Of a stretch of DNA of 53,604 bases, positions 1 to 8,674 are shown piece after piece. Below the pieces are notes generated by a model. The model was not told the origin of the DNA. It made no database searches and saw nothing but the letters and a program-made list of their open reading frames with translations. Both the position numbers and the translations under genes were made by a program. Numbering within the stretch: position 1 is the first letter of the stretch; the number at the start of each line of letters is the position of its first letter. Origin of the DNA: an uncultured Cryptobacterium sp. (GTDB lineage: Bacteria; Actinomycetota; Coriobacteriia; Coriobacteriales; Eggerthellaceae). The stretch covers positions 1-53,604 of the forward strand of contig CATYOF010000016.1 in the NCBI GenBank assembly GCA_958410215.1. Reading direction: 5' to 3'.

Positions 1-163
1 AAAGCGGAGTAATTTGCGTAATATCAGGATACGATACCCCTCTTTCCCATTTACTTACTGCCGATTCAGTAACGAATAACTTTTCCGCAAGTTCACGCTG
101 CGAATATCCCAATTCGGAACGTTTTTGTTTTATATAAGAACCAAAAGCTTGCTTACTTTCCAT
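1..163 (-). CDS. XRE-family HTH regulator, C-terminus outside window
   Basis: The minus strand opens with ATG at 163 behind an AGGAGA ribosome site and reads 54 codons to the window edge without a stop. The peptide begins MESKQAFGSYIKQKRSE and contains the helix-turn-helix signature of the Cro/C1 family (SQRELAEKL, then VTESAVSKWERG). That is a DNA-binding domain of the type found in small repressors and in membrane-tethered XRE regulators such as the one at 44569-45606. Only the DNA-binding part is visible, so effector domain, full length and targets cannot be judged. It lies upstream of the CPBP protease in the same direction with a 21-base gap before the protease stop codon, so it is probably transcribed after that gene. 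Confidence 0.75.
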   Translation of the reverse strand, partial: MESKQAFGSYIKQKRSELGYSQRELAEKLFVTESAVSKWERGVSYPDITQITPL

Positions 164-184
164 GATCTCTCCTAAAACTTCTAC

Positions 185-1030
185 CTAATTAGAACGCACT
201 CGATGAGCCAAAACAAGCATGAAAGCACATAAGCCACAGGTAACCAAAAGTGTTATTAAGCTACCTTCTAATTCCATTAATCCCCCCGATATAAACCAAG
301 GACCAGCTATCTGCGCATCAAAGACACTCGGATAATCATCGGCAAGACTAACCACGCCAAACACTACCCCACCAAGCATATTCCAGACGGCATGAGCGGC
401 TATGGGAGCCGAAATTCCATGAGTTACCAGTCGGAGTAACGTTAAAAAGATACTCGCAGCTGCAATTTGAAGAACCGCAATAGGTCCAGCCATAAACGCT
501 CCTGGATGAAACAAGACAAACAAAACAGTAGTAACAACCGTTGCAAACACTGCACCTTTTCCCTTGAGTAATAAATCAAACATATAACTACGAACCAAAA
601 CTTCTTGAAAAGCAGCATTTATAAAGCAAGCACTTAGCCAAACAAACAAAAGTGAAGAATTGTGCACCCCACCAAGATCAATAACACCGACCAAATTAAG
701 CAAACCAAACGACAAAATAAACCACACAACACCGCTTACCAAACCCACAAAGAAAGTTAAGAAGACACATTTAATTGAATTTTTCTGATTAGCATTACCA
801 AAAAATTTTATGCCGATTAGAACAACTACAACTATTGAAACCAATGACTCAAGCTCAAGTGTAAAACGCAACCAAGCAGAATTGTTTGATAATCCACTAA
901 CCAACAACGGGTTCACAACAACACTAAGTAATTCCAAAAGAATTATCCATGCACCAAATAAAATAGTTGCGGCGAGTATAGGATGTCGTGTTCCCGAATT
1001 CTTTTTCTGTAGTATTGCACTCATTTCCAT
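185..1030 (-). CDS. CPBP-family intramembrane metalloprotease
   Basis: This is a polytopic membrane protein of 281 residues with about eight hydrophobic segments. It has the three conserved motifs of the CPBP (CAAX protease and bacteriocin-processing, Abi) family: QEVLVRSY in place of the usual EExxxR, FVLFH as the FxxxH motif, and HAVWN as the HxxxN motif. The first glutamate of the EE pair is glutamine here, a variation also known from some family members, so activity is likely but not certain. Bacterial members act in bacteriocin immunity, peptide maturation or anti-sigma processing; the substrate cannot be read from sequence. Two start codons (1030 and 1024) are possible; an AAGGG lies just upstream. 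The truncated XRE regulator follows it. Confidence 0.8.
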   Translation of the reverse strand: MEMSAILQKKNSGTRHPILAATILFGAWIILLELLSVVVNPLLVSGLSNNSAWLRFTLELESLVSIVVVVLIGIKFFGNANQKNSIKCVFLTFFVGLVSGVVWFILSFGLLNLVGVIDLGGVHNSSLLFVWLSACFINAAFQEVLVRSYMFDLLLKGKGAVFATVVTTVLFVLFHPGAFMAGPIAVLQIAAASIFLTLLRLVTHGISAPIAAHAVWNMLGGVVFGVVSLADDYPSVFDAQIAGPWFISGGLMELEGSLITLLVTCGLCAFMLVLAHRVRSN

Positions 1031-1136
1031 CAGCCCTTAGCGCCTACAATTCGTTTAAAATGCTTCTCGAGATCTACTATTTATTTGTACATGTCATAAG
1101 TCAATAAAACCGGACTCGACCAGTAAGCTAGTTAGA

Positions 1137-1151
1137 TTGACCTGGTATTAT
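1137..1151 (+). promoter_or_regulatory. Candidate promoter of glycerate kinase
   Basis: An extended -10 (TGG followed by TATTAT, 1143-1151) lies 72 bases before the glycerate kinase start, with TTGACC at 1137 just before it. An 8-base inverted repeat (GCTAGTTA at 1127, TAACTAGC at 1190) brackets it. This is sequence resemblance only. Confidence 0.3.
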
Positions 1152-1222
1152 AGAAGTTAATTTTCTTCCTCGGTACAAAAGAAGTTTCGTAACTAGCCTC
1201 ATATATTTAGTCAGGACCAACC

Positions 1223-2353
1223 ATGAATAAAGTGATTCTCATACCCGATTCTTTTAAAGGAACCCTATCTTCAACACAGATTTGCGAAATTATCTCAGCT
1301 GAAATTAGAAAGCAATTTCCCAACTGTAAGATAGTTTCCATCCCCGTTGCCGACGGTGGCGAAGGAAGTGTTGATTGCTTCCTCTCCGCACTGGGCGGAC
1401 AAAAAGTTGCTTCAACTGTTAGTGGTCCTCATTTTGAAAAGATGGAATCATATTTTGGGATGATAGAAGATTCAATCGCGGTAATAGAAATGGCATCGTG
1501 CGCTGGACTACCTCTTGTCGAGGATCATAAAGATCCCCTTGCAACCACTACTTACGGTGTAGGCGAGCTTATCCTTGCTGCCGCTAAACAAGGAGCAAGA
1601 AAAATAATTGTGGGACTTGGTGGCAGTTGTACCACCGATGGAGGATGCGGTGCCGCTGCTGCCTGCGGTGTAAAATTTTACGATACAACAGGAAATAGCT
1701 TCGTACCAACAGGTGGAACATTAAAGCAAATCGAACATATTGATGTTTTGAGCTTCAATCCAACAATCAAAAATATCGAAGTTGTCGCTATGTGCGACAT
1801 AGAAAACCCTATGTATGGACCAGAAGGTGCCGCCTACGTATTTGCGCCCCAAAAAGGTGCAAGCCCAAACGAAGTTCAACTCCTTGACGAAGGACTTATT
1901 CACCTTGCACAGATTATTAAACGTGATTTAGGTATTGATATTGCCAGCATTCCCGGCACCGGAGCAGCCGGTGCTATGGGTGCAGGAATGATCGCTTTCT
2001 TTAATGCTAGTCTTCAAATGGGTATTGAAACTGTACTTAATACAGTGTGTTTTTCAGAGATAGTCAACGATGCAAATTTGGTATTTACTGGCGAAGGTAA
2101 ACTAGATGCTCAATCGCTTCGTGGGAAAGTAGTAATTGGTGTTGCTAGGCGGGCGCTACAAGCTAATGTACCTGTTGTCGCACTTGTTGGTGGAGTTGAT
2201 GGCAATGTTGAAGCCGCTTACGATATGGGAATTAGCGCTATATTCCCCATTAATCGCCTGCCAGAAGACTTTTCTCTTTCCAAAAGTAAAAGCGCAGAAA
2301 ACCTTGTTGCGACCGCTCAAGATGTTCTGCGCCTCATAAAAGCGTTTGCGTGA
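1223..2353 (+). CDS. glxK: Glycerate kinase (GlxK/GarK type)
   Basis: The 376-residue product matches the usual length of type I glycerate kinases and phosphorylates D-glycerate with ATP, giving 2- or 3-phosphoglycerate for entry into lower glycolysis. Family signatures visible are the N-terminal IPDSFKGTLSS, ADGGEGS, the glycine-rich GLGGSCTTDGGCG, GTGAAGAMGAG and the C-terminal VFTGEGKLDAQSLRGK. It is a cytosolic enzyme. No glyoxylate or tartronate genes lie beside it, so it appears to stand alone. Its ribosome site is weak (CAGGACC). The TGA stop codon is itself part of a palindromic repeat (2350-2376), so the gene end and the repeat overlap. Confidence 0.93.
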   Translation: MNKVILIPDSFKGTLSSTQICEIISAEIRKQFPNCKIVSIPVADGGEGSVDCFLSALGGQKVASTVSGPHFEKMESYFGMIEDSIAVIEMASCAGLPLVEDHKDPLATTTYGVGELILAAAKQGARKIIVGLGGSCTTDGGCGAAAACGVKFYDTTGNSFVPTGGTLKQIEHIDVLSFNPTIKNIEVVAMCDIENPMYGPEGAAYVFAPQKGASPNEVQLLDEGLIHLAQIIKRDLGIDIASIPGTGAAGAMGAGMIAFFNASLQMGIETVLNTVCFSEIVNDANLVFTGEGKLDAQSLRGKVVIGVARRALQANVPVVALVGGVDGNVEAAYDMGISAIFPINRLPEDFSLSKSKSAENLVATAQDVLRLIKAFA

Positions 2354-2417
2354 CAAGTGCCCCGTCCGCTTGTCACCCCGCGATAAAAGCGTGACAAGTG
2401 CCCTGTCCACTTGTCAC
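2350..2417. repeat. Two tandem REP-like palindromes at the end of glxK
   Basis: Two 27-base units, 2350-2376 and 2391-2417, each read GTGACAAGTG, a 7-base loop of the form CCCNGTC, then an arm ending CTTGTCAC. They differ at two positions and are separated by 14 bases. The second unit has perfect 10-base arms. The first contains the glxK stop codon. Related copies lie at 30570-30652 and 37630-37657. The hairpins could end transcription or protect the 3' end of the message, but no T-tract follows. Confidence 0.8.
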
Positions 2418-2425
2418 GAGTGTGT

Positions 2426-3088
2426 TTAATGCCACTCCATTTTGCGAATTACTGTAATGTCGTCATCCACTAAAGGTTCGAACACTTCAACGTCTTCTTT
2501 AGTGCCTACTACAGTACCGTAGTGGGTAGGAACCACAAAACGGGGTTTCATGTTGTTAATAAAGGCAGCAGCCTGCCTTGCATCCATCGTGTAGGTACCC
2601 CCAATTGGAATAAGTGCTACATCGCAGCGAACTTTCTTAGTATCTTCGTTTTGATCGGTATCGCCTGCGATGTAATAGGTAGCACCATCAATCATAAGAA
2701 TATAACCAACCCATGCATTATCTTCAGGATGGAATTGAAGACGTTCGGGTTCCACATTATAAGCAGAAACTGCTTCTATCTTAATTCCGCAAACTTCAGC
2801 GGATTCACCTGCAGCAAGAAGCACAATTTCAGCTGCATTAAGGGCTGCAACTTCTTCCTTTAAAGAAGCAGGAGCAACTACAACGGTTTCTGGCTTTGCA
2901 ACACGCGCATAATCGTCGGGAGATAAATGATCATAATGACCATGAGTAATTAATACTACATCTGCATCATGAGGTTCTTCTACCAAGTCATATGGGTCAG
3001 CATATACAACAGTGCCATTTTCAGATTGAATACGAATAGCGCTATGGGTTAGCACACGAACGTTTTCAAGTGTTTCAGTTAAAGCCAT
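2426..3088 (-). CDS. UPF0173-type metallo-beta-lactamase-fold hydrolase
   Basis: This is a compact metallo-beta-lactamase-fold protein of 220 residues counted from ATG 3088, which has AGGAGGGG directly upstream; a longer frame to 3172 lacks a ribosome site. Zinc-binding motifs of the fold are present: THGHYDHLS (HxHxDH), GDTDQNED and PTHYGT near the C-terminus. This set and the short length fit the UPF0173/YtkL family of metal-dependent hydrolases, whose physiological substrate is not established. The protein has no signal peptide and should be cytosolic. Its gene is convergent with glycerate kinase, with the REP-like palindromes between them, and divergent from the membrane protein at 3250. 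Confidence 0.85.
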   Translation of the reverse strand: MALTETLENVRVLTHSAIRIQSENGTVVYADPYDLVEEPHDADVVLITHGHYDHLSPDDYARVAKPETVVVAPASLKEEVAALNAAEIVLLAAGESAEVCGIKIEAVSAYNVEPERLQFHPEDNAWVGYILMIDGATYYIAGDTDQNEDTKKVRCDVALIPIGGTYTMDARQAAAFINNMKPRFVVPTHYGTVVGTKEDVEVFEPLVDDDITVIRKMEWH

Positions 3089-3249
3089 AATCCCCTCCTG
3101 CTCCTTATGATACGTATATATGCTCAGTTTAACATCGCTGGATTTGGATGAAAATTCTATCTTGAGATGCAAATATAGACTTTTCGTGATTGCGATCCGC
3201 TTATTGTAATCTGGTTGCTACAACTTCAAAGAAAGGTACAAAAGATTAC

Positions 3250-4389
3250 ATGGACACTCAGCTGAAAAAGTTTATCGGCCCCAAAAGGCTCCTTAACTTT
3301 ATCGAAGCTACGCCATGTCACGCCTACTTTATTAAAGCAATAGCATTACTGGGCGTGTTAGCACTTATTGGATACTTAACCCCTCAAGTTCCCGGAATTA
3401 TCGCAGCTTTATTTTGGGTACTGATAACTGCTTTTTCTGCAATTGGCTTTGCCTACTTCGCCATTGTGAGAAAGACCGAAAAACAAATCGCAAAATTCCG
3501 TGAGGGTGGACGACTAGCAACCTTTAACGAGGGAAGAAAGGTTTGTTTCTTCGTTGCATTTGCAGTCTCTGGCATTTTTTCAGCAAGCCTTCTTTTAAAC
3601 GTTGCTAAATGGGAACCCGTTTATTGGATACTTATCTTCATAGCCATACCTCTGTACTACCTCGTTTCAATAAAGGTAAAACATAAGGTAGAAATCGAAT
3701 ACAAACCACTCTTTCGGCAAGCTGGAATAACTAAACTAACCTTCTGGATCGTTGTAGTGTTTTTATGCGCCATTGCGCTTTTAATAACGCTCTTCTTTCC
3801 CTTTCCTTCTTACGAAAGCACCCTTGACGCTCTTACAGCAACCAAGGCTCCCTTTTCTAATTCTCCCTCATCCCTCATAGCAGACATGGGATACTTCACT
3901 ACTGCATCCGAAATAATGATTACCTATGGAATTCCAAAAACTCTTGAAGCCGCTTTTGGGCAATTCCCTTTTGTCGTAGTAACAGCAGGTACCCTTCTTG
4001 TATATCTTTCTATTTTTATTGGGTTCGTAAGCCTTTTAAACGTTTGTTACCTATCAGCCTTTGAGCTGCAAAGAGTATTCACCCCTCTGCTTTCGGAGCA
4101 ATCTCGTGCTAAGCCTTCATTCGGGAGCAAACATGTCATAGAAAAGAAATATGTCCTCTGGAATATTGGCTTGGCTCTTCTGCTTATGTTGGTGTTTATA
4201 GCTGCTGATACCTATTCCACCCATATCAAAGAAGCGAACGGCCAAACTCCTTTGGAAGTTATTACCTTCAAGGCGATAGATGGAATTGCCTACATTGTTG
4301 ACGGTAAAAACCTAAGCGATCAAATGTCCGAACGCTTGCTTACCGAAACTCAAAACAATCTGGATTTCTTCGGTAACAAAAATACTTAA
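3250..4389 (+). CDS. Unrecognised multi-spanning membrane protein
   Basis: I do not recognise this 379-residue protein. It has about seven hydrophobic segments: two near residues 25-75, two around 100-155, one near 175-200, one near 245-270 and one near 310-330. A non-hydrophobic segment of about 45 residues separates the fifth and sixth, and a soluble C-terminal tail of about 50 residues follows the last. No catalytic or transport motif stands out. ATG 3250 was chosen because a GAAAGG site precedes it and the longer frame needs a TTG start at 3190 without one. It is divergent from the UPF0173 gene and convergent with the broken DUF1810 gene. Confidence 0.7.
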   Translation: MDTQLKKFIGPKRLLNFIEATPCHAYFIKAIALLGVLALIGYLTPQVPGIIAALFWVLITAFSAIGFAYFAIVRKTEKQIAKFREGGRLATFNEGRKVCFFVAFAVSGIFSASLLLNVAKWEPVYWILIFIAIPLYYLVSIKVKHKVEIEYKPLFRQAGITKLTFWIVVVFLCAIALLITLFFPFPSYESTLDALTATKAPFSNSPSSLIADMGYFTTASEIMITYGIPKTLEAAFGQFPFVVVTAGTLLVYLSIFIGFVSLLNVCYLSAFELQRVFTPLLSEQSRAKPSFGSKHVIEKKYVLWNIGLALLLMLVFIAADTYSTHIKEANGQTPLEVITFKAIDGIAYIVDGKNLSDQMSERLLTETQNNLDFFGNKNT

Positions 4390-4399
4390 GCAGCAGGAA

Positions 4400-4846
4400 T
4401 TATTTAGGCAAATCTGAAAACTGCTCAACAAATATCAATGTTAAAGAATCACGTTCGCCTTTGTAGTATTTATCAAGCACCTGTCCAAATACCGGATTAT
4501 CGCTTGCAAGTTCAAAGAGTGTCATGGAAGAACGTACTTTTACGGCATCAATACCACCCAATACTGCAACAGGATCATTGCCTTCCAAATCAAGCAATGC
4601 TTGCGAAATTTCTACGAGTCTTGCCATAAGCAAAGTATGTGCGACATAAGCATGCAATTCTTTTCAACTTCCTATGCCGTAATAATTCGCATTCCAGCTC
4701 ATACCAAGTCCACGAACTTGAGGAAACACATACCAAATCCAGTGCCCACGTTTTCTTCCTGAACGAATTTCTGCAAGGGCACGATCATATACTCCCCCAT
4801 TTTGCGCATCTACAAAACGTTGAATATCATCATCGGCATATTTCAT
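4400..4846 (-). pseudogene. DUF1810-family gene interrupted by one in-frame TGA
   Basis: Starting at ATG 4846 behind a GGGGGTC site, the minus strand encodes the N-terminal half of a DUF1810 protein (RFVDAQNGGVYDRALAEIR, GRKRGHWIWYVFPQ, GLGMSWNANYYGI), reaches TGA at 4664-4666, and continues in the same frame with KELHAYVAHTLL, GGIDAVKVRSSMTLFELA and FGQVLDKYYKGERDSLTL to a stop at 4400. Together the halves make the normal family length of about 148 codons. In the family the interrupted position is usually a leucine, so TTA to TGA by one base would explain it. No frameshift is needed. The second half has no start site of its own. It is probably a recent pseudogene; a sequencing error or readthrough cannot be excluded. 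Confidence 0.8.
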
Positions 4847-4971
4847 GGTAGACCCCCAAAAGCCGCGGCTTACAATTCTGCAAGCATTTTTCTAGGCAGC
4901 CGCTTGATGGCTTCAAAACTAGAACCGCTCTACTCTATGCAGAATACAACCTCGCGCAAGTGATGCTCAAC

Positions 4972-5868
4972 TTATAGCTCGTGCAAATAAGGAATGGATT
5001 GCTGTGCCCCCACCTTAGTAGTGGCAAGAGCAGAAGCTTTCGTTGCAATATCGAGGGACGCATCAATAGTAAGACCGCGCGAATAGCCCGCAACCAAAGC
5101 GCCAATATAGGTATCTCCTGCACAGGTAGTATCAATGGCGGGAACCTTAGACGGAATAGATTCCAGGAAATGTCCCTGCGACATTACCATCGAACCGCGC
5201 TCCCCTAGTGTAACCGCGACACTACCAACACCGGCACTTACTAACTTTTCCATCGCTTTGCGCGCAGATGCTTCATCTTCTGGATAAATGCCTGTAAGCA
5301 TTTCGCATTCGCCTTCATTAACTACCACTAAATCCAAGTGAGGCAATACCCATTCGGGCAATTTGCGTGCGGGTGCTGGATTAATAACGGTATACATGCC
5401 TCGCTCGTGAGCGTTAACCAAGGACCGCATGGTGGTATCGAAATCGCACTCAAGCTGGCATAAGAACACATCGCCACCTTCAGCAAGGTCATCTAGAGCT
5501 GCTTCTACATTTTCAAAGGAAGTAGAATAGTTAGCGCCCGAATCAATGGTAATAAAATTATCGCCCTTTACGCGGGTAATAAGCGCTACTCCTGTGGGGC
5601 ATTTTGCCGAACGAGCAATGTATTCGCACTGAACCCCCTGTTCAGCAAGAGCAGCAATCATCTGATCACCAAAGGCATCTTCGCCTACCGCACCCAGCAT
5701 TACCACCGAAGCACCCAACTTCGAAGCGGCTACAGCCTGGTTGGCACCCTTACCACCTGGATTAGTAATAAAGCCACCACCGATAATAGTTTCACCTAAC
5801 GCTGGCATATGATCACTTTCAATGGATAAATCCATATTCAAACTGCCAAAAACAATTACTTTGCTCAT
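4972..5868 (-). CDS. rbsK: Ribokinase
   Basis: This PfkB-family sugar kinase of 298 residues phosphorylates D-ribose to ribose 5-phosphate. The N-terminal family signature (GSLNMDLSIESD, then NPGGKGANQAVAA) and the C-terminal ATP/anion-hole signature with the catalytic aspartate (DTTCAGDTYIGAL) are both intact. The start is supported by AGGGGAG just upstream. It is the last gene of an operon in the order nucleoside hydrolase, MFS transporter, ribokinase, so its ribose most likely comes from nucleosides cleaved by the first gene rather than from a ribose transporter. A terminator-like hairpin lies between the transporter and this gene, which may lower its expression relative to the other two. 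Confidence 0.92.
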   Translation of the reverse strand: MSKVIVFGSLNMDLSIESDHMPALGETIIGGGFITNPGGKGANQAVAASKLGASVVMLGAVGEDAFGDQMIAALAEQGVQCEYIARSAKCPTGVALITRVKGDNFITIDSGANYSTSFENVEAALDDLAEGGDVFLCQLECDFDTTMRSLVNAHERGMYTVINPAPARKLPEWVLPHLDLVVVNEGECEMLTGIYPEDEASARKAMEKLVSAGVGSVAVTLGERGSMVMSQGHFLESIPSKVPAIDTTCAGDTYIGALVAGYSRGLTIDASLDIATKASALATTKVGAQQSIPYLHEL

Positions 5869-5899
5869 TGCAAACTCCCCTAGAGTAAGGTGCTTTCAC

Positions 5900-5933
5900 C
5901 CAGAAAGCCCCGAAGCCATAAAGACTTCGGGGC
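5900..5933 (-). terminator. Hairpin between MFS transporter and ribokinase
   Basis: The arms GCCCCGAAG (5907-5915) and CTTCGGGGC (5925-5933) form a perfect 9-base-pair stem with a 9-base loop. On the minus strand it is followed by TTTCTG. This would be a partial terminator or a processing hairpin inside the operon. Confidence 0.6.
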
Positions 5934-5993
5934 GAAATGTAAGCCTTGTTGAACGCGCAACTTTTTAAGAGCGCAAACAGTCAGCTAATCTTA

Positions 5994-7412
5994 TTAGCTG
6001 TTGTCAGCTTCACTTTCCTTAGGAATAAGGAAGGAAACTAACAAAGCCAAACCAAGCAGAATTGCCGCTGCAATCATGGATGCAGCATAACCTGCTGCTG
6101 CACCGCTCGTAACCGTTACCGCATTCATAGCAGCATACAACACCGCGTAACTCAAGCCAGCACCCAAGTTAAAAGCACCTGCATTCATGCCAGGTAAGTA
6201 GCCAGGATTGTCCTTTGGAGAAAGCACAATACCTAAGCCGTTAAGCATAATGTTTGCAGTACCGGCATAAGCAATACCTAATACCACAGAAATTACTACC
6301 AAGGTGGCAACACTTGGAGAATTTGCAATGAAGATACCGAACAAGGCGCCCAGAATACTTACGACCAAGCCACCACGTAATACCTTGTGATAGCCAAATT
6401 TACTTGCCAAAATACCTGCAATAGGGCCAAAGCATAAGCCAAGCAATGCATAAGGAGTAAGAGTTGCAAACGAAACCACATCGGCACCCATGTTAACGCC
6501 CATAGCCTCATCCTGAGCAATTGCAGGAACAACACCATTCATAACAGCAAATACACCCGTCATGGTAAGAAGTGTGGTAAGCAACAAACCCCAGGTACGA
6601 CGCTGACGGAGATAGTGCGTGGATACCATAGGTGCTTTCTTCTTCTTTTCGATATTCCAAAAAGCAATGAAGAACACTGCTGCAATAGCCACCAATACAC
6701 CAATCATGAGCCAGTTAGCATCGGCAAGCTTCTGAATTTCGTTGGTAACCAAGTAAGCAGACAGGAAGGCAATACCTAAGGTAATAACACCAGCCCAGTC
6801 CATCTTTGGCGTTTCGTCAGCATAGCTTTCCTTGGTGCAAACCAGAATCAAAACTACCGCAAGAGCAGCAACAACCGCCATGGTAATAAATACCGAACGG
6901 AAGCCAAAGTTTCCTGCAAGCCAGCCGCCCAAAATAGCGTCTACACCCGCAATACCACCATTAACGGAAGTAAGAATTGCCATCAAACGCGTATAACGAG
7001 CTTCCTGGGTTACCTGGGTGTGCAACATAATTAAGCACATAGGAACAACCGGACCAGCAACACCTTGCATTACGCGGCCGATAAGCAAAACTGTTACGTT
7101 AGGCGCAAGTGCGCTGATAATACAGCCAATGCCGGTAATAGCAAGCATGCCCGTAAGCACCTTTTTACGTCCTGCCAGGTCTGCCAAACGAGGAAGGAAT
7201 AAAGAAAACAATGCTGCAGCAGTAAAGAATACGGTCTGCGTATTACCAATTTCTACTGCCGTAGTATTGAGCTCGATCTCCATTGCAACAAGTGCAGGAG
7301 AAAGCATAGAAGCATTTAACTGGAAGGCGAAAATTGCAACAAGCAAAGCTGCCATTAACGCAACTATTGATTTGCCGCCTTCATCGAGCATTTTTTCGTT
7401 TGTGGTTGACAT
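5994..7412 (-). CDS. MFS transporter, probable nucleoside (uridine) uptake
   Basis: The 472-residue product is a Major Facilitator Superfamily protein with about 14 membrane segments, the DHA2-like layout. The signature loop after helix 2 is visible as LPRLADLAGRKKVL, and helix 4 begins LLIGRVMQGVAGP. It starts 6 bases after the nucleoside hydrolase stop codon, so the two are co-transcribed and probably translationally coupled, and ribokinase follows. The gene order hydrolase-transporter-ribokinase is that of the uriH-uriT-rbsK1 uridine operon known from Corynebacterium, so I infer that it imports uridine or related nucleosides. Sequence alone does not exclude efflux or another nucleoside. 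Confidence 0.8.
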   Translation of the reverse strand: MSTTNEKMLDEGGKSIVALMAALLVAIFAFQLNASMLSPALVAMEIELNTTAVEIGNTQTVFFTAAALFSLFLPRLADLAGRKKVLTGMLAITGIGCIISALAPNVTVLLIGRVMQGVAGPVVPMCLIMLHTQVTQEARYTRLMAILTSVNGGIAGVDAILGGWLAGNFGFRSVFITMAVVAALAVVLILVCTKESYADETPKMDWAGVITLGIAFLSAYLVTNEIQKLADANWLMIGVLVAIAAVFFIAFWNIEKKKKAPMVSTHYLRQRRTWGLLLTTLLTMTGVFAVMNGVVPAIAQDEAMGVNMGADVVSFATLTPYALLGLCFGPIAGILASKFGYHKVLRGGLVVSILGALFGIFIANSPSVATLVVISVVLGIAYAGTANIMLNGLGIVLSPKDNPGYLPGMNAGAFNLGAGLSYAVLYAAMNAVTVTSGAAAGYAASMIAAAILLGLALLVSFLIPKESEADNS

Positions 7413-7418
7413 TGAAAA

Positions 7419-8360
7419 CTAGCCAATCCTTTCTATCGCATCGGTTACCAAATCCCAGAATTTATCGAAATCAAGCTTCGTTGCCACTTGGGTATTGCAT
7501 TCTTGCGCGGAAGGTTCGGGACCACGCAAATCCGCAACGGTCATTCCAAGCGTCAATTCGCTATGAATTTCTACATCTAAGGGGCAGCGGCGCGTTTGCA
7601 CCACAGAAGGATCAATAAGATAGGCAACCGTGCAAGGATCGTGTACGGGGGGGTCTACAAAATCCTGGTTGTCTTTATAGGTCTGACGGAAGAAATCCAT
7701 TAAACCACTTACAAACTGAGCAAGTGGCGTACCAATTCCCTCAATTCGCTTTTGTACTTCAGGTGTACAAAGCGCCTGATGGGTTAAATCAAGACCAACC
7801 ATGGTCAAAGGCCATGGTTCATTGAAAACAATATTGGCAGCTTCTGGGTCTACCTTAATATTGAATTCAGCAACTGCGCTCCAATTTGCCTCGTGGTAGC
7901 CACCGCCCATAAGAACTACTTCTTTTACGCGGTCAACAATTTGAGGCTCCAAGCGACACGCCATAGCAATATTAGTCAAAGGACCTGTGGGCACCAGCGT
8001 AATCGTGCCTGGCTCGGATTCCATAATGGTTTTGATAATGTAATTAACTGCATGCATATCCTCAAGCGGGCGGCTGGGTTCTGGCAGTTCAACCCCATCA
8101 AGACCACTTTCGCCATGAATAGAAGCAGCCACTTCTTGCGGACGAACAATGGGCCTGTCACAGCCAGCATAAACCGGAATGTCTGTTGCGTGAGCCTTTT
8201 CTAAAACCGCACGAGCGTTGTACGTTACCTTATCAAGGCTTTGGTTGCCACCAACGGTGGTCACACCAATAAGATCAATTTCGGGATTACCGAGTGCTAA
8301 AAGAATTGCAACCGCATCATCGTGACCTGGGTCGCAATCGAGAATAATTTTTTTAGCCAC
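7419..8360 (-). CDS. Nucleoside hydrolase (inosine-uridine type)
   Basis: This nucleoside N-ribohydrolase releases a base and ribose. The calcium-binding signature DCDPGHDDA stands at the N-terminus, followed by GVTTVGGN, and later come LVPTGPLTNIA, VVLMGGGY, EFNIKVDPEA and the DPPVHDPCTVAYLI region, all typical of the family. I chose the GTG at 8360 (giving 313 residues) because a strong GGGGGGAA precedes it; an ATG at 8393 would add 11 residues without homology. It leads the operon with the MFS transporter and ribokinase, consistent with uridine salvage (UriH-like). Whether it prefers purine or pyrimidine nucleosides is not visible. Confidence 0.92.
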   Translation of the reverse strand: MAKKIILDCDPGHDDAVAILLALGNPEIDLIGVTTVGGNQSLDKVTYNARAVLEKAHATDIPVYAGCDRPIVRPQEVAASIHGESGLDGVELPEPSRPLEDMHAVNYIIKTIMESEPGTITLVPTGPLTNIAMACRLEPQIVDRVKEVVLMGGGYHEANWSAVAEFNIKVDPEAANIVFNEPWPLTMVGLDLTHQALCTPEVQKRIEGIGTPLAQFVSGLMDFFRQTYKDNQDFVDPPVHDPCTVAYLIDPSVVQTRRCPLDVEIHSELTLGMTVADLRGPEPSAQECNTQVATKLDFDKFWDLVTDAIERIG

Positions 8361-8674
8361 GCTAATTCCCCCCTTCCCTGTACGTATTCGCATGGAAATG
8401 GCATAAACGTTCCATAACCAACAGGTAAGTTTAACGTAATGTTTACAAGAGGGGAATGCTCAAGCGCACACCTACCTATAGGAATTTAGAACAGGAAGCT
8501 GTAAAGGGAACCCCTTACATCGCAATAGAAATCCCAAAACTTAAGCTTTAGTGCATCCCTAAAGAGATACCTAACGACGCGCTTCAAGGCGTACGTAAAA
8601 GGATCCCCTAACACACATTCCAAGATGTACGTAGGGGATCCCTCTTAGTAATTACTGCGCTCTGAAAAGATGTT
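8361..8674. other. Intergenic stretch with nitroreductase terminator
   Basis: I see no gene here. It holds the upstream region of the nucleoside hydrolase operon, a short imperfect hairpin near 8511-8528 (GTAAAGGG and CCCCTTAC) and the terminator at 8594-8641. Confidence 0.6.
8594..8641 (-). terminator. Terminator of the nitroreductase gene
   Basis: GGATCCCCTA (8601-8610) and TAGGGGATCC (8632-8641) form a 10-base-pair stem with a 21-base loop. On the minus strand the stem is followed by TTTTACG. It lies 34 bases after the nitroreductase stop. Confidence 0.65.

Noticed and set aside
4664..4666. TGA in DUF1810 as a tryptophan or selenocysteine codon
   Set aside because: The family position is normally leucine, genes elsewhere in the window use TGA as an ordinary stop (for example glxK at 2351-2353), and no SECIS-like structure is evident.
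4860..4871. Palindrome AAGCCGCGGCTT between DUF1810 and rbsK
   Set aside because: Perfect 12-base palindrome but no loop, no T-tract and no clear position relative to a promoter; chance is likely.
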